This document shows positions 1 through 6,308 of a stretch of DNA of 12,691 bases, in pieces. Position 1 is the first letter of the stretch. The number at the start of each line of letters is the position of its first letter. Position numbers and translations under genes: made by a program. Source of the stretch: Oxalobacteraceae bacterium UBA6018 (GTDB taxonomy: Bacteria; Pseudomonadota; Gammaproteobacteria; Burkholderiales; Burkholderiaceae_D); the NCBI GenBank assembly GCA_002428015.1, contig DIZW01000117.1, positions 64,382-77,072 of the forward strand. The letters run 5' to 3'. The notes below the pieces were generated by a model. The model made no database searches. It was not told the origin of the DNA and worked only from the letters and a program-made list of their open reading frames with translations.

Positions 1-763
1 CGAAGAACCAGAAGATGTGCTGGAACATGACCGGGTCACCGCCGCCGGCGGCGTTGAAGAACGAGGTGCCGAAGTGGCGGTCGGTCAGGGTCATGGTGAT
101 GGCACCGGCCAGGACCGGCATCACGGCGATCAGCAGGTAGGCGGTGATCAGCCAGGTCCAGCAGAACATCGGCATCTTCATCAGGGTCATGCCGGGCGCG
201 CGCATGTTCAGGATGGTGACGATGATGTTGATCGAACCCATGATCGACGAGGCGCCCATCAGGTGCAGCGCGAAGATGGCCATGTCCATGCCTGGGCCCA
301 TCTGGGTCGACAGGGGCGCGTACAGGGTCCAGCCAGCCGCGGTGGCGCCGCCAGGCACCAGGAACGACGAGGCCAGCAGCAGCGCCGCCGGCGGCAGCAG
401 CCAGAACGAGAAGTTGTTCATGCGCGCGAACGCCATGTCGGAGGCGCCCACCTGCAGCGGGATCATCCAGTTGGCGAAGCCGACGAAGGCCGGCATGATG
501 GCGCCGAACACCATCACCAGGCCGTGCATGGTGGTGAGCTGGTTGAAGAACTCAGGCTGGAAGAACTGCAGGCCGGGCTGGAACAGCTCGGTGCGGATCA
601 TCAGCGCCAGCACGCCGCCGGAAAGCAGCATGATGAGCGAGAACCACATGTACAAGGTACCGATGTCCTTGTGGTTGGTGGCGAACAACCAGCGCTGCAC
701 GCCGTGAGGATGGTCGTGCGCGTGATCGTGGCCGTGTGCGTGATCGAGTGTGCTTGTGCTCAT
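1..763 (-). CDS. ctaD: Cytochrome c oxidase subunit I, N-terminal part (3' end beyond window)
   Basis: This is the catalytic subunit of an aa3-type terminal oxidase in the inner membrane. It carries heme a and the heme a3/CuB centre and reduces oxygen to water while pumping protons. The window holds 254 residues from the start. Visible family features are the ATNHKDIGTLY block (about residues 28-38), the MHGLVMVF helix with the probable heme a ligand His80, and FANWMIPLQVGA (about 96-107). The sequence leaves the window at QHIFWFF, just before the expected HPEVY copper-ligand motif. The first 20 residues are unusually His-rich, with His at every second position from 8 to 20. The start ATG lies 9 nt after the coxB stop, and its AAGGGA ribosome site abuts that stop, so the two genes are co-transcribed. 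The family call is secure; only the C-terminal half is unseen. Confidence 0.96.
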   Translation of the reverse strand, partial: MSTSTLDHAHGHDHAHDHPHGVQRWLFATNHKDIGTLYMWFSLIMLLSGGVLALMIRTELFQPGLQFFQPEFFNQLTTMHGLVMVFGAIMPAFVGFANWMIPLQVGASDMAFARMNNFSFWLLPPAALLLASSFLVPGGATAAGWTLYAPLSTQMGPGMDMAIFALHLMGASSIMGSINIIVTILNMRAPGMTLMKMPMFCWTWLITAYLLIAVMPVLAGAITMTLTDRHFGTSFFNAAGGGDPVMFQHIFWFF

Positions 764-772
764 GATTTTCCC

Positions 773-1957
773 TTACTTACGTGCAGCCGCGACTTCGGCC
801 GGTTGAACGATATTTTCAGCAGCCTTGTTCGACCAGCTGTTACGGGTGTAGGTGATGGCCGCGGCGATCTCCGTATCCGACAGTTGCTTCCACGATGGCA
901 TTTCCGATGGATACTTGCCGCTCTTCTTACCGTTCAGCAGGACGTGGATCTGGTCCGCTTTCGGACCGTTCACGACGGGCGAGCCGTCCAGGGCCGCGAA
1001 CGCGCCCGGCACACCCTTGCCGGTCGCCTGGTGGCAGACCGCGCAATTGGCCGAGAAGACTTTCTCGCCCTTGGTTTTCAGTTCGTCGATGGTCCAGACC
1101 TTGTTCGGGTCTTCGGCCAGGGCCGCCATCGCTTTCTTCTTGCCGTCCACCCATGCGGTGTAGTCGGCGTCCGAGACGACCTTGACGACGATCGGCATGA
1201 AGGCGTGCTCCTTGCCGCACAGCTCGACGCACTGGCCGCGGTAGGTGCCGATCTTCTCGGCCTTGAACCAGGTGTCGCGCACGAAGCCGGGAATGGCGTC
1301 CTGCTTGACGCCGAAGGCCGGGACGGTCCAGCTGTGGATCACGTCGTTGGCGGTGGTGACGATGCGGATCTTCTTGTTCACCGGGACCACGACTTCGTTG
1401 TCCACTTCCAGCAGGTAGTTCTCGGTGCGCGGCTGGGTCGGCGCCACGCCGGGCGAACCGACCTCGGAGCGCGGGGTCGACAGGTTGGCCATGAAGGAAA
1501 TGCCCTCGCCTTCGCCCTTGAGGTAATCATAGCCCCAGCGCCACTGCATGCCGGTGGCCTTGATGGTGATGTCGGCGTTGGAGGTGTCCTTCATGGCCAC
1601 CACGGTCTTGGTGGCCGGCAGCGCCATGCCGATGACGATCAGGAAAGGGACCACGGTCCAGGCGATTTCCACCGCGGTCGACTCGTGGAAGGTGGCGGCC
1701 TTGTGGCCCTGCGACTTGCGGTGCTTGAAGACGGAATAGAACATCACGCCGAACACGCCGACGAAAATGACCATGCAGACGACCATCATCCAGGTGTGCA
1801 GGTTGTTGATCTCGGTCGCAATCTGCGTCACGGGTGTTTGCAGATTCAGCTGATGTTGAAACGGACGCCCCTGCATTTCCGGCGCAGCCATCGCTGCCGT
1901 ACTGGCTGTGACGGCCAGACCGAGCATCAAGGCTTGAAGTCGCTTTGCATATGTCAT
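773..1957 (-). CDS. coxB: Cytochrome c oxidase subunit II with C-terminal cytochrome c domain
   Basis: This subunit accepts electrons at the CuA centre on the periplasmic side and passes them to subunit I. The protein has 394 residues. A signal peptide probably ends after the AMA at residue 24. Two membrane helices follow at about 54-77 and 96-115, and then the cupredoxin domain. CuA ligands are visible as His208, Cys243, Glu245, Cys247, His251 and Met254 (CVELCGKEHAFM). A class I cytochrome c domain is fused behind it, with heme motif CAVCH at 305-309 and probable axial Met353 (SEMPSW). This layout is the caa3-like type. I chose the ATG at 1957 because it begins the signal peptide and is preceded by GGGGA; the upstream in-frame extension has no family similarity. 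It is first in the operon with ctaD. Confidence 0.96.
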   Translation of the reverse strand: MTYAKRLQALMLGLAVTASTAAMAAPEMQGRPFQHQLNLQTPVTQIATEINNLHTWMMVVCMVIFVGVFGVMFYSVFKHRKSQGHKAATFHESTAVEIAWTVVPFLIVIGMALPATKTVVAMKDTSNADITIKATGMQWRWGYDYLKGEGEGISFMANLSTPRSEVGSPGVAPTQPRTENYLLEVDNEVVVPVNKKIRIVTTANDVIHSWTVPAFGVKQDAIPGFVRDTWFKAEKIGTYRGQCVELCGKEHAFMPIVVKVVSDADYTAWVDGKKKAMAALAEDPNKVWTIDELKTKGEKVFSANCAVCHQATGKGVPGAFAALDGSPVVNGPKADQIHVLLNGKKSGKYPSEMPSWKQLSDTEIAAAITYTRNSWSNKAAENIVQPAEVAAARK

Positions 1958-2217
1958 GTTTTCCCCAACCACCCAAGAATTAGAATATTTTAACGTCCAG
2001 CGGTCCAGACCTCGAACCCCCGCCGCCGTGTGAAACCCATCGCACAAAAAGGCTCCACGCCGCCCCGGGCAACCCGGAACTAGACTGGAACCATGACATC
2101 GGTGACTCGATGACCAAGCAACCGATGAACGCTGACTTGATGCTCGTTTCCGACCTTCCGCGCTTGCACCGGGAACGCTTTTCTTTCAGCAATCACGAGC
2201 ACAGTCGACAAAATTAG
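1958..2217 (-). other. Long 5' leader of the coxB-ctaD operon
   Basis: This is about 260 nt of apparently untranslated sequence between the predicted transcription start near 2217 and the coxB ATG. Short open frames here show no family features, composition or good ribosome site, so I do not call a gene. An AT-rich patch near 1979-1993 could hold a second, proximal promoter, but its upstream box is poor. No riboswitch class or tRNA fold was recognised. Confidence 0.4.
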
Positions 2218-2223
2218 TCGTTG

Positions 2224-2253
2224 ATTATACTCAAGGAACTCCTGACGCATCAA
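2224..2253 (-). promoter_or_regulatory. Sigma70-type promoter for coxB-ctaD
   Basis: On the minus strand a TTGATG -35 box (2248-2253) is followed after 18 nt by a perfect TATAAT -10 box (2224-2229). It lies downstream of the methyltransferase gene and upstream of coxB, with both genes on the same strand. It therefore probably gives the oxidase operon its own transcription start, near 2217. The match is by eye and no start site is measured. Confidence 0.6.
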
Positions 2254-2270
2254 GGAATAATCCATTTGGC

Positions 2271-2326
2271 AAGAGGGAGCCCGCTTGTGCTTTGCCGGGC
2301 CGCCCCCATCTGCTCGTTCCCCTCTT
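2271..2326 (-). terminator. Possible stem structure ending the methyltransferase transcript
   Basis: Just at the stop codon of the methyltransferase gene, AAGAGGG (2271-2277) pairs with CCCTCTT (2320-2326). Nested inside is a GCCCG/CGGGC hairpin (2279-2300) with a 12-nt loop. No proper U-tract follows, so an intrinsic terminator is uncertain. Its position between the gene end and the coxB promoter makes a 3'-end structure plausible. Confidence 0.3.
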
Positions 2327-3234
2327 CAACCCTTGCGCGGCATGAAGCGCACAATCGCCTCGCCATCCTGGGTGGTGCGCGGCGCCGGCCGGAACGCGTG
2401 GCCATAGATGACCTCAAACGTCAAGGCCAGCTTGCCGTCGTCGCGGCGCTGCCCTTCCAGCGCCGCCAGCACGCCCTGCCAGGCGGCCCGCCCCACCAGG
2501 GCGCGGCGCCGGTTCGCCAGCGGATTGCCGCCCAGCGCGCGCGCGTCCGCCAGCAGGGCCGCGGCCGTGTCGTAGGTCACGGTGATGGCTTCCATGTCCA
2601 TGACGGGCGTGGAAAACCCGGCCGCCACCAGCTGGTCGCCGAAATCGTGCATGTCCACGAAGGGCAAGACATGCGGTGCCTCGTCCAGCCCGGCGAAGGC
2701 CGCGCGCAGCTCGCGCAGCGTGTCCGGGCCGAAACTGGAGAACATCAGCAAGCCATCGACCCGCAGCACGCGCCGCCACTCCGTAAATACCCGGTCCGGC
2801 TGTGGATGCCACGGCAACGCCAGGTTTGACCAGATCAGGTCCACCGAGTTCGGGCCGAGCGGCAAATCGCCGAAATCGGCGCAGGCCAGGTCGATGCCGG
2901 CCTTGGCCGGCAGCAAACGGCTGAGCATGCGGTTGAGCGCGCCCTGCCCGGCCGCCGCCGCGCGCGCCGCGGCCAGCATCGGCCCGGCGCCGTCGACGCC
3001 GACGATCTGTGCCGCCGGGAAGCTCTTCTGCAGCGCAGGCAGGTCGGCGCCGGCGCCGCAGCCGGCGTCGAGCACGCGCGCGGGGGCGATCCTCACCAGT
3101 TCCAGGCGCTCGTGCATGCGCGCGGCGATCTCGCGGCGCAGGAAGTCGGCGCGCGCGGCGCGCCCGGTGCGCGCGAACAGGCGGCGCACCAGCGCCTGGT
3201 CGATCGGCGCGCTGAAAGCGGAAGTCATGGCCAT
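2326..3234 (-). CDS. bioC: SAM-dependent methyltransferase, BioC/NDUFAF5-like
   Basis: This is a class I S-adenosylmethionine methyltransferase of 302 residues. The SAM-binding motif VLDAGCGAG is at about 54-62, the acidic end of strand 2 (VGVD) at 78-81, and the BioC-like block DLIWSNLALPWHPQPD at 132-147, followed by EWRRVLRVDGLLMFSSFGPDTL. In BioC the reaction methylates malonyl-ACP to start pimelate synthesis for biotin. The related NDUFAF5 proteins modify respiratory-complex subunits. The region before the SAM motif (RREIAARMHERL) fits the wider BioC/NDUFAF5 group, and no other bio genes are nearby, so the exact substrate is uncertain. Two ATGs, at 3234 and 3228, are both possible starts; neither has a strong ribosome site. 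The longer in-frame extension to 3330 would cover the comF start and is unlikely. The gene is divergent from comF. Confidence 0.85.
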   Translation of the reverse strand: MAMTSAFSAPIDQALVRRLFARTGRAARADFLRREIAARMHERLELVRIAPARVLDAGCGAGADLPALQKSFPAAQIVGVDGAGPMLAAARAAAAGQGALNRMLSRLLPAKAGIDLACADFGDLPLGPNSVDLIWSNLALPWHPQPDRVFTEWRRVLRVDGLLMFSSFGPDTLRELRAAFAGLDEAPHVLPFVDMHDFGDQLVAAGFSTPVMDMEAITVTYDTAAALLADARALGGNPLANRRRALVGRAAWQGVLAALEGQRRDDGKLALTFEVIYGHAFRPAPRTTQDGEAIVRFMPRKG

Positions 3235-3329
3235 AAGATTGCCGGCGCCGCCCTCGGGCAGGCGCCAAAATGAGATAATGTGGGTCGGATCAACGCGATA
3301 GTGTAACCGCTTGCCGGGAGGCCAGGTCA

Positions 3330-4061
3330 ATGAGATCGGCGATGCGCCGCTGGGCGCGCGCGCTGCTGCCCGCTCTGCTGCCGTGCTGCTGCGCCCTGTG
3401 CGGGGCCGGCTGCGACGCCGCGGTCTGCGCGCCGTGCCAGCGGCGCTACCTGGACCCGGGCGCGCCGCGCTGTCCGCGCTGCGCCAACCCGTGCGCGCCG
3501 GCCGACGCCCAGCTGCCCTGCGGCGCCTGCCAGCTCATGCGCCCGGCCTTCGACGCCACCGTCAGCGCGGCCGACTACGCGGCGCCGCTCGACCAGCTGG
3601 TCATGCAGCTGAAATTCGGCGGCACGCTCGCGCTGGCGCCCTGGTGCGCGCAGGCGCTCGGCGCGGCGGTGCGCGCGCGCCCGGCCCTGGAGTTGCCGGA
3701 GCTGCTGTGCCCGGTTCCGCTGGGACCGCAGCGGCTGGCCGAACGCGGCTTCAACCAGGCGCTCGAGATCGCCCGGCCGCTGGCGGCGGCGCTGGACGTC
3801 GGCCTGCAGCCGCGCCTGGCCGTGCGTGCGCGCGACACGGCCGCGCAGTCGGGTGTCGCGCCGGGCCAGCGCCGGGCCAACATCCGCCATGCCTTCGTGG
3901 TGGCGCCGGACGCGCTGGCACTGGTGCGCGGGCGCCACATCGGCGTGGTCGACGACGTCATGACGAGCGGCCACACGCTGCACGAGCTGGCCGCCACGCT
4001 CAAGCGCTTCGGCGCCGCGCGCGTGAGCAATTTCGTGTTCGCGCGCACCCCGCCGCGTTAG
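3330..4061 (+). CDS. comF: ComF family protein (phosphoribosyltransferase fold)
   Basis: This 243-residue protein has the ComF layout. The N-terminal part is rich in cysteines in paired CxxC arrangements (Cys21/24, 33/36, 48/51, 64/67), a probable zinc-binding region. The C-terminal type I phosphoribosyltransferase domain carries the ribose-phosphate loop VVDDVMTSGHT (206-216) and the family block RLAERGFNQALEIAR (135-149). ComF proteins are needed for natural DNA uptake in several bacteria; the enzyme substrate is not established. The start ATG at 3330 is preceded by GGGAGG; a second ATG at codon 5 is the only near alternative. The divergent methyltransferase neighbour is a common betaproteobacterial pairing. 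No other competence genes are visible here. Confidence 0.92.
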   Translation: MRSAMRRWARALLPALLPCCCALCGAGCDAAVCAPCQRRYLDPGAPRCPRCANPCAPADAQLPCGACQLMRPAFDATVSAADYAAPLDQLVMQLKFGGTLALAPWCAQALGAAVRARPALELPELLCPVPLGPQRLAERGFNQALEIARPLAAALDVGLQPRLAVRARDTAAQSGVAPGQRRANIRHAFVVAPDALALVRGRHIGVVDDVMTSGHTLHELAATLKRFGAARVSNFVFARTPPR

Positions 4062-4126
4062 CGCCGCAGCTCTGGAGCATGCACCAGCAACGCGCCGAGG
4101 GCGGGAGCCGACGATGTCGGACCCGA

Positions 4127-4132
4127 TACAAT
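4127..4132 (+). promoter_or_regulatory. Possible -10 box for trmL
   Basis: TACAAT lies about 30 nt before the trmL start and would give a short leader ahead of the AAGGAT ribosome site. The sequence 17 nt further upstream is a poor -35 box, so the call rests on the -10 alone. Confidence 0.3.
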
Positions 4133-4161
4133 TAGCCGGACCAAGATAAAAAAGGATAATC

Positions 4162-4632
4162 ATGTTTCACGTCGTGCTGGTCGAACCCGAGATCCCTCCC
4201 AACACGGGCAACATCATCCGCCTGTGCGCCAATACCGGCGCCCAGCTGCACCTGATCGAGCCGCTCGGCTTTCCGCTGGACGACGCCAAGATGCGCCGCG
4301 CCGGGCTCGACTATCACGACTACGCGACCATGAAGGTGCACAAGGACTGGGACGCCTTCCTGGCCGATGCCCAGCCCGACCCGGCGCGCATGTTCGCCCT
4401 CACCACGCACGGCTCGGCGCCCTTCGCCCAGGCCCGTTTCGAGGCGGGCGACGTGTTCGTGTTCGGCGCCGAGACGCGCGGGCTGGCCCCGGCGCTGCGC
4501 GAATCCTTTCCCCCGGCCCAGCGGATCCGGCTGCCGATGCGGCCCGACAACCGCAGTTTGAACCTGTCGAACACGGTGGCGGTGGTGGTGTATGAGGCGT
4601 GGCGCCAGAACGGCTACGCCGGCGGCGCCTGA
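4162..4632 (+). CDS. trmL: tRNA (cytidine(34)/uridine(34)-2'-O)-methyltransferase
   Basis: TrmL is a small SPOUT-class enzyme that puts a 2'-O-methyl group on the wobble base of certain leucine tRNAs, using SAM, in the cytoplasm. The 156-residue length is typical. The three SPOUT motifs are clear: PPNTGNIIRLCANTG (12-26), FGAETRGL (101-108), and LPMRPDNRSLNLSNTVAV (124-141), which form the knotted SAM site. The start ATG has a good AAGGAT ribosome site 6 nt upstream. It is 100 nt downstream of comF on the same strand and may have its own promoter. I see no anomalies. Confidence 0.95.
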   Translation: MFHVVLVEPEIPPNTGNIIRLCANTGAQLHLIEPLGFPLDDAKMRRAGLDYHDYATMKVHKDWDAFLADAQPDPARMFALTTHGSAPFAQARFEAGDVFVFGAETRGLAPALRESFPPAQRIRLPMRPDNRSLNLSNTVAVVVYEAWRQNGYAGGA

Positions 4633-4686
4633 GGGGCACGGCGGAGTCGGGGTGGCACGAAGGGGTGGCGCCGGGCGCTAAACTTT

Positions 4687-4730
4687 CTGCCCATCGTCAA
4701 GGTCTAATGGGCAGGCCACCGCGTGGTGGC
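4687..4730 (+). promoter_or_regulatory. Two adjacent perfect hairpins in the leader of the DUF378 gene
   Basis: CTGCCCAT (4687-4694) pairs perfectly with ATGGGCAG (4707-4714) around a 12-nt loop. Immediately after it, GCCACC (4715-4720) pairs with GGTGGC (4725-4730) around a GCGT tetraloop. They end about 8 nt before the AGGAG ribosome site of the DUF378 gene. No T-tract follows, so this is not a normal terminator of trmL. A leader RNA structure or an operator are the options. The function is unknown. Confidence 0.5.
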
Positions 4731-4748
4731 ACCACCAGGAGATCAACC

Positions 4749-5033
4749 ATGGCAACCATCAATGCACCGGCGACCGAGCGTCGCCACATTCCAGAACGCC
4801 GCAGCGGCGCCCTGGCGCGCGGATCAGCCTTGTCCACCGGGGACTGGGTGGCGATGATCCTGATGATTATCGGCGGCATCAACTGGGGGCTGGTCGGCGC
4901 CTTCGACACCAACCTCGTCAGTGCCATGTTCGGCGACCAGACCCCGCTCACCCGCTTCGTGTACGCCGTGGTCGGCATCGCCTCGCTGTACGGCGTGTAC
5001 ATGCTGTACCGGATGAACGAGCACAAGACCTAG
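4749..5033 (+). CDS. DUF378 family small membrane protein
   Basis: This is a 94-residue protein of the DUF378 (YuzA-like) family, whose function is not known. A polar, Arg-rich N-terminus (about residues 1-30) precedes two membrane helices at about 33-51 and 69-87. The first carries the family signature MIIGGINWGLVGAFDTNLV. The ATG at 4749 was chosen because AGGAG sits 6 nt before it and because the family domain needs no more N-terminal sequence. An upstream extension to 4599 would read through the two leader hairpins. It stands alone between trmL and a convergent membrane protein gene. Confidence 0.9.
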   Translation: MATINAPATERRHIPERRSGALARGSALSTGDWVAMILMIIGGINWGLVGAFDTNLVSAMFGDQTPLTRFVYAVVGIASLYGVYMLYRMNEHKT

Positions 5034-5103
5034 CCGGGATCGGCCCAAGGTCGCGCCGCGCCCCACCGATACTTGCACTGCCCGGACCGCCGCCCGCGCA
5101 GCG

Positions 5104-5694
5104 CTATCGCGCGAGGGCCGACGCGCGTTTGATGCGCAGCCAGCCCACATAGGAAAGGGCAAGCATAAGGTAGTACATATAGGATTCGCAGACGCACAGG
5201 ACCCATGCGACGAGGGCAAAACCGCCGCGCTGACCGTTCATCAAGCTGCCGAGCCGGCCCTCGAGGTGGTCGTTCAGGCCGAACCCCGTGAAAATACTGA
5301 GGTATCGAAGGCGGAACAGATCGGAGCAGATCATCAGCGCGATAAACACCAGCCCGATGACGACCGCCCACTGGATTTGATTGTTCCTGACGACGAACTT
5401 CATGCGAAAAATGTTGACGATACGCTCGCTCCAGAACGGCATCGCCATCAACCACAAGAGGAAATAAAGCGGAACGAACATCCATTCGATACACTCGGTC
5501 GCCTTGACATACTCGGGGAACGGAGAAATACGGCTCACACGCGTCACGGCGGGAACAATGCCAGAAACCAGGGTGAACAATTCCGTTGCATTGAGCCGCG
5601 CAAAGTAGGGCTCATCGAATCGCAACAGCAGAACGGGTAGCAATAGCGCGAGCGCCATCGTCGTCTGCATGGCTTTGCCAAAAATGTGTTTCAT
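5104..5694 (-). CDS. Hypothetical membrane protein (unrecognised)
   Basis: I do not recognise a family for this 196-residue protein. It has about four hydrophobic segments: about 8-25 (could be an uncleaved signal), 68-86, 108-124 and 157-184. Loops are rich in Arg/Lys (NIFRMKFVVRNNQ; RLRYLS), and the C-terminus is basic. The layout suggests an inner-membrane protein without an enzyme motif. Base composition is clearly lower in GC (about half in the stretches I counted) than the neighbouring genes, and codon use is less biased, which hints at later acquisition. A plausible promoter lies upstream (5750-5779), but there is no clear ribosome site before the ATG at 5694, so the start is moderately certain. 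It converges with the DUF378 gene. Confidence 0.75.
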   Translation of the reverse strand: MKHIFGKAMQTTMALALLLPVLLLRFDEPYFARLNATELFTLVSGIVPAVTRVSRISPFPEYVKATECIEWMFVPLYFLLWLMAMPFWSERIVNIFRMKFVVRNNQIQWAVVIGLVFIALMICSDLFRLRYLSIFTGFGLNDHLEGRLGSLMNGQRGGFALVAWVLCVCESYMYYLMLALSYVGWLRIKRASALAR

Positions 5695-5749
5695 ACGGAT
5701 TCGATTGATGGGCTGCCGGGCGACCCCAGCGTCGGCTCAGACCGGTCAA

Positions 5750-5779
5750 ATTTTACCGTGCGACTATACAATAAAGCAA
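5750..5779 (-). promoter_or_regulatory. Probable promoter of the lower-GC membrane protein gene
   Basis: On the minus strand, TTGCTT (-35, 5774-5779) is separated by 18 nt from TAAAAT (-10, 5750-5755). The predicted transcript would have a leader of about 50 nt before the ATG at 5694. The -35 box overlaps the distal arm of the terminator-like hairpin at 5775-5811. Confidence 0.5.
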
Positions 5780-5811
5780 TCCTACATCTTTAGACATGTT
5801 TTGGGATTGCT
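5775..5811 (-). terminator. Probable intrinsic terminator of the 120-aa protein gene
   Basis: On the minus strand AGCAATCC (5804-5811) pairs perfectly with GGATTGCT (5775-5782), with an inner ACAT/ATGT pairing. It is followed by a short T-rich tail (TTATTGTAT). It lies about 25 nt past the stop of the minus-strand gene at 5837-6199. The 8-bp stem is only moderately GC-rich and the T-tract is interrupted, so efficiency is uncertain. Confidence 0.5.
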
Positions 5812-5836
5812 CGGCGCGGCCCGAGCCAGCGCCCGA

Positions 5837-6199
5837 CTACATGGCCGCCATGAGCGCGCGGCAGGCCGCCGACTGCTCGGCGCCCGCCAGGTAGTCATCC
5901 GTGGTGGGCGACGCGGCGCCGGCACTGGCGCGCGCCATCAGGCGGGCATTGGTGGCGACCAGCGCGCGCAAGCTGGCGACCAGGCCGCCGCGCGCGCCGA
6001 ACAGGGCGTCGGCCTGATCGGCCAGATCGGCCAGATCGGCCAAGCTCGCGTCCGGCGCCGGCTGCACCCCATGGCGCCGCAACAGCGCATCGACCTGGCC
6101 CTGAAGGCCGACGAAGCTGTAGATGTAGCGTCCCACCGCCTCGTAATGTTCGCGCGCCACCGCGTCTGCCACCGCATCTGCCACCGCATCGTCTTCCAT
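5837..6199 (-). CDS. Hypothetical 120-aa protein with in-frame tandem repeats, divergent from the protease unit
   Basis: I do not recognise a family. The protein has 120 residues and no signal peptide or membrane helix. It starts with an acidic repeat (MEDDAVADAVADAVA), then a conserved-looking block EHYEAVGRYIYSFVGLQGQVDALLRRHG (about 17-44). A LADLADLADQADAL repeat (about 53-66) and an Ala-rich helical C-terminus follow. Amphipathic helix is the expected fold. The ATG at 6199 was chosen because GGAGG lies 7 nt before it; the upstream frame extension has no such site. The gene is transcribed away from the propeptide-like gene at 6309 across a 109-bp intergenic region, so shared control with the protease unit is possible. 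A terminator-like hairpin follows it. Confidence 0.75.
   Translation of the reverse strand: MEDDAVADAVADAVAREHYEAVGRYIYSFVGLQGQVDALLRRHGVQPAPDASLADLADLADQADALFGARGGLVASLRALVATNARLMARASAGAASPTTDDYLAGAEQSAACRALMAAM
6016..6042. repeat. Three perfect copies of a 9-bp unit
   Basis: The unit GATCGGCCA occurs three times head to tail inside the 120-aa protein gene. It encodes the LAD-LAD-LAD tripeptide repeat on the minus strand. Because the unit is a multiple of three, copy-number changes would keep the frame. Confidence 0.9.
6156..6191. repeat. Three near-perfect copies of a 12-bp unit
   Basis: The unit GCCACCGCATCT is repeated three times, with one substitution in the first copy and one at the last base of the third. 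It encodes the DAVA repeats at the N-terminus of the minus-strand 120-aa protein. The length is a multiple of three. Confidence 0.85.
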
Positions 6200-6268
6200 C
6201 GCTTTTCCTCCGTTGTCCTTGTCCTGGGACGGGCGCGGACAAAAACCGCGCAAACTTTCCGTCGTCCC

Positions 6269-6276
6269 TATATTAT
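6269..6276. promoter_or_regulatory. AT-rich element in the divergent intergenic region
   Basis: TATATTAT is the only AT-rich patch in the 109 bp between the divergent genes at 6199 and 6309. It could serve as a -10 region for the plus-strand protease unit, giving a leader of about 25 nt. Neither direction has a convincing -35 box, so strand and use are left open. Confidence 0.3.
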
Positions 6277-6308
6277 CGTTCCTACCAGCCCAGCCCGCGC
6301 GTCCAGCC

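Noticed and set aside
17..1993. Long plus-strand open frame opposite coxB and ctaD
   Set aside because: It mirrors two clear cytochrome oxidase genes; its product is low-complexity (His, Asp, Gly, Arg rich) with no family features, as expected for antisense frames in high-GC DNA.
2000..2040. GGTTCGAG on the minus strand, resembling a tRNA T-loop
   Set aside because: The flanking bases do not form a T stem and no acceptor or anticodon arm can be found.
1980..2265. Small minus-strand open frames in the coxB leader
   Set aside because: No good ribosome sites or family features, and the longer one runs through the predicted coxB promoter.
2414..3268. Arg/Gly/Ala-rich alternative frames over the methyltransferase and comF
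   Set aside because: They overlap genes with clear motifs and show only the low-complexity composition of shadow frames.
3235..3329. GTGTAACC near 3301 as a BirA operator half-site beside the bioC-like gene
   Set aside because: Only a weak half-site is present and no matching second half lies at the expected distance.
4652..4672. TGGCACG resembling a sigma54 -24 element before the DUF378 gene
   Set aside because: The required TTGC-type -12 element is absent at the correct spacing.
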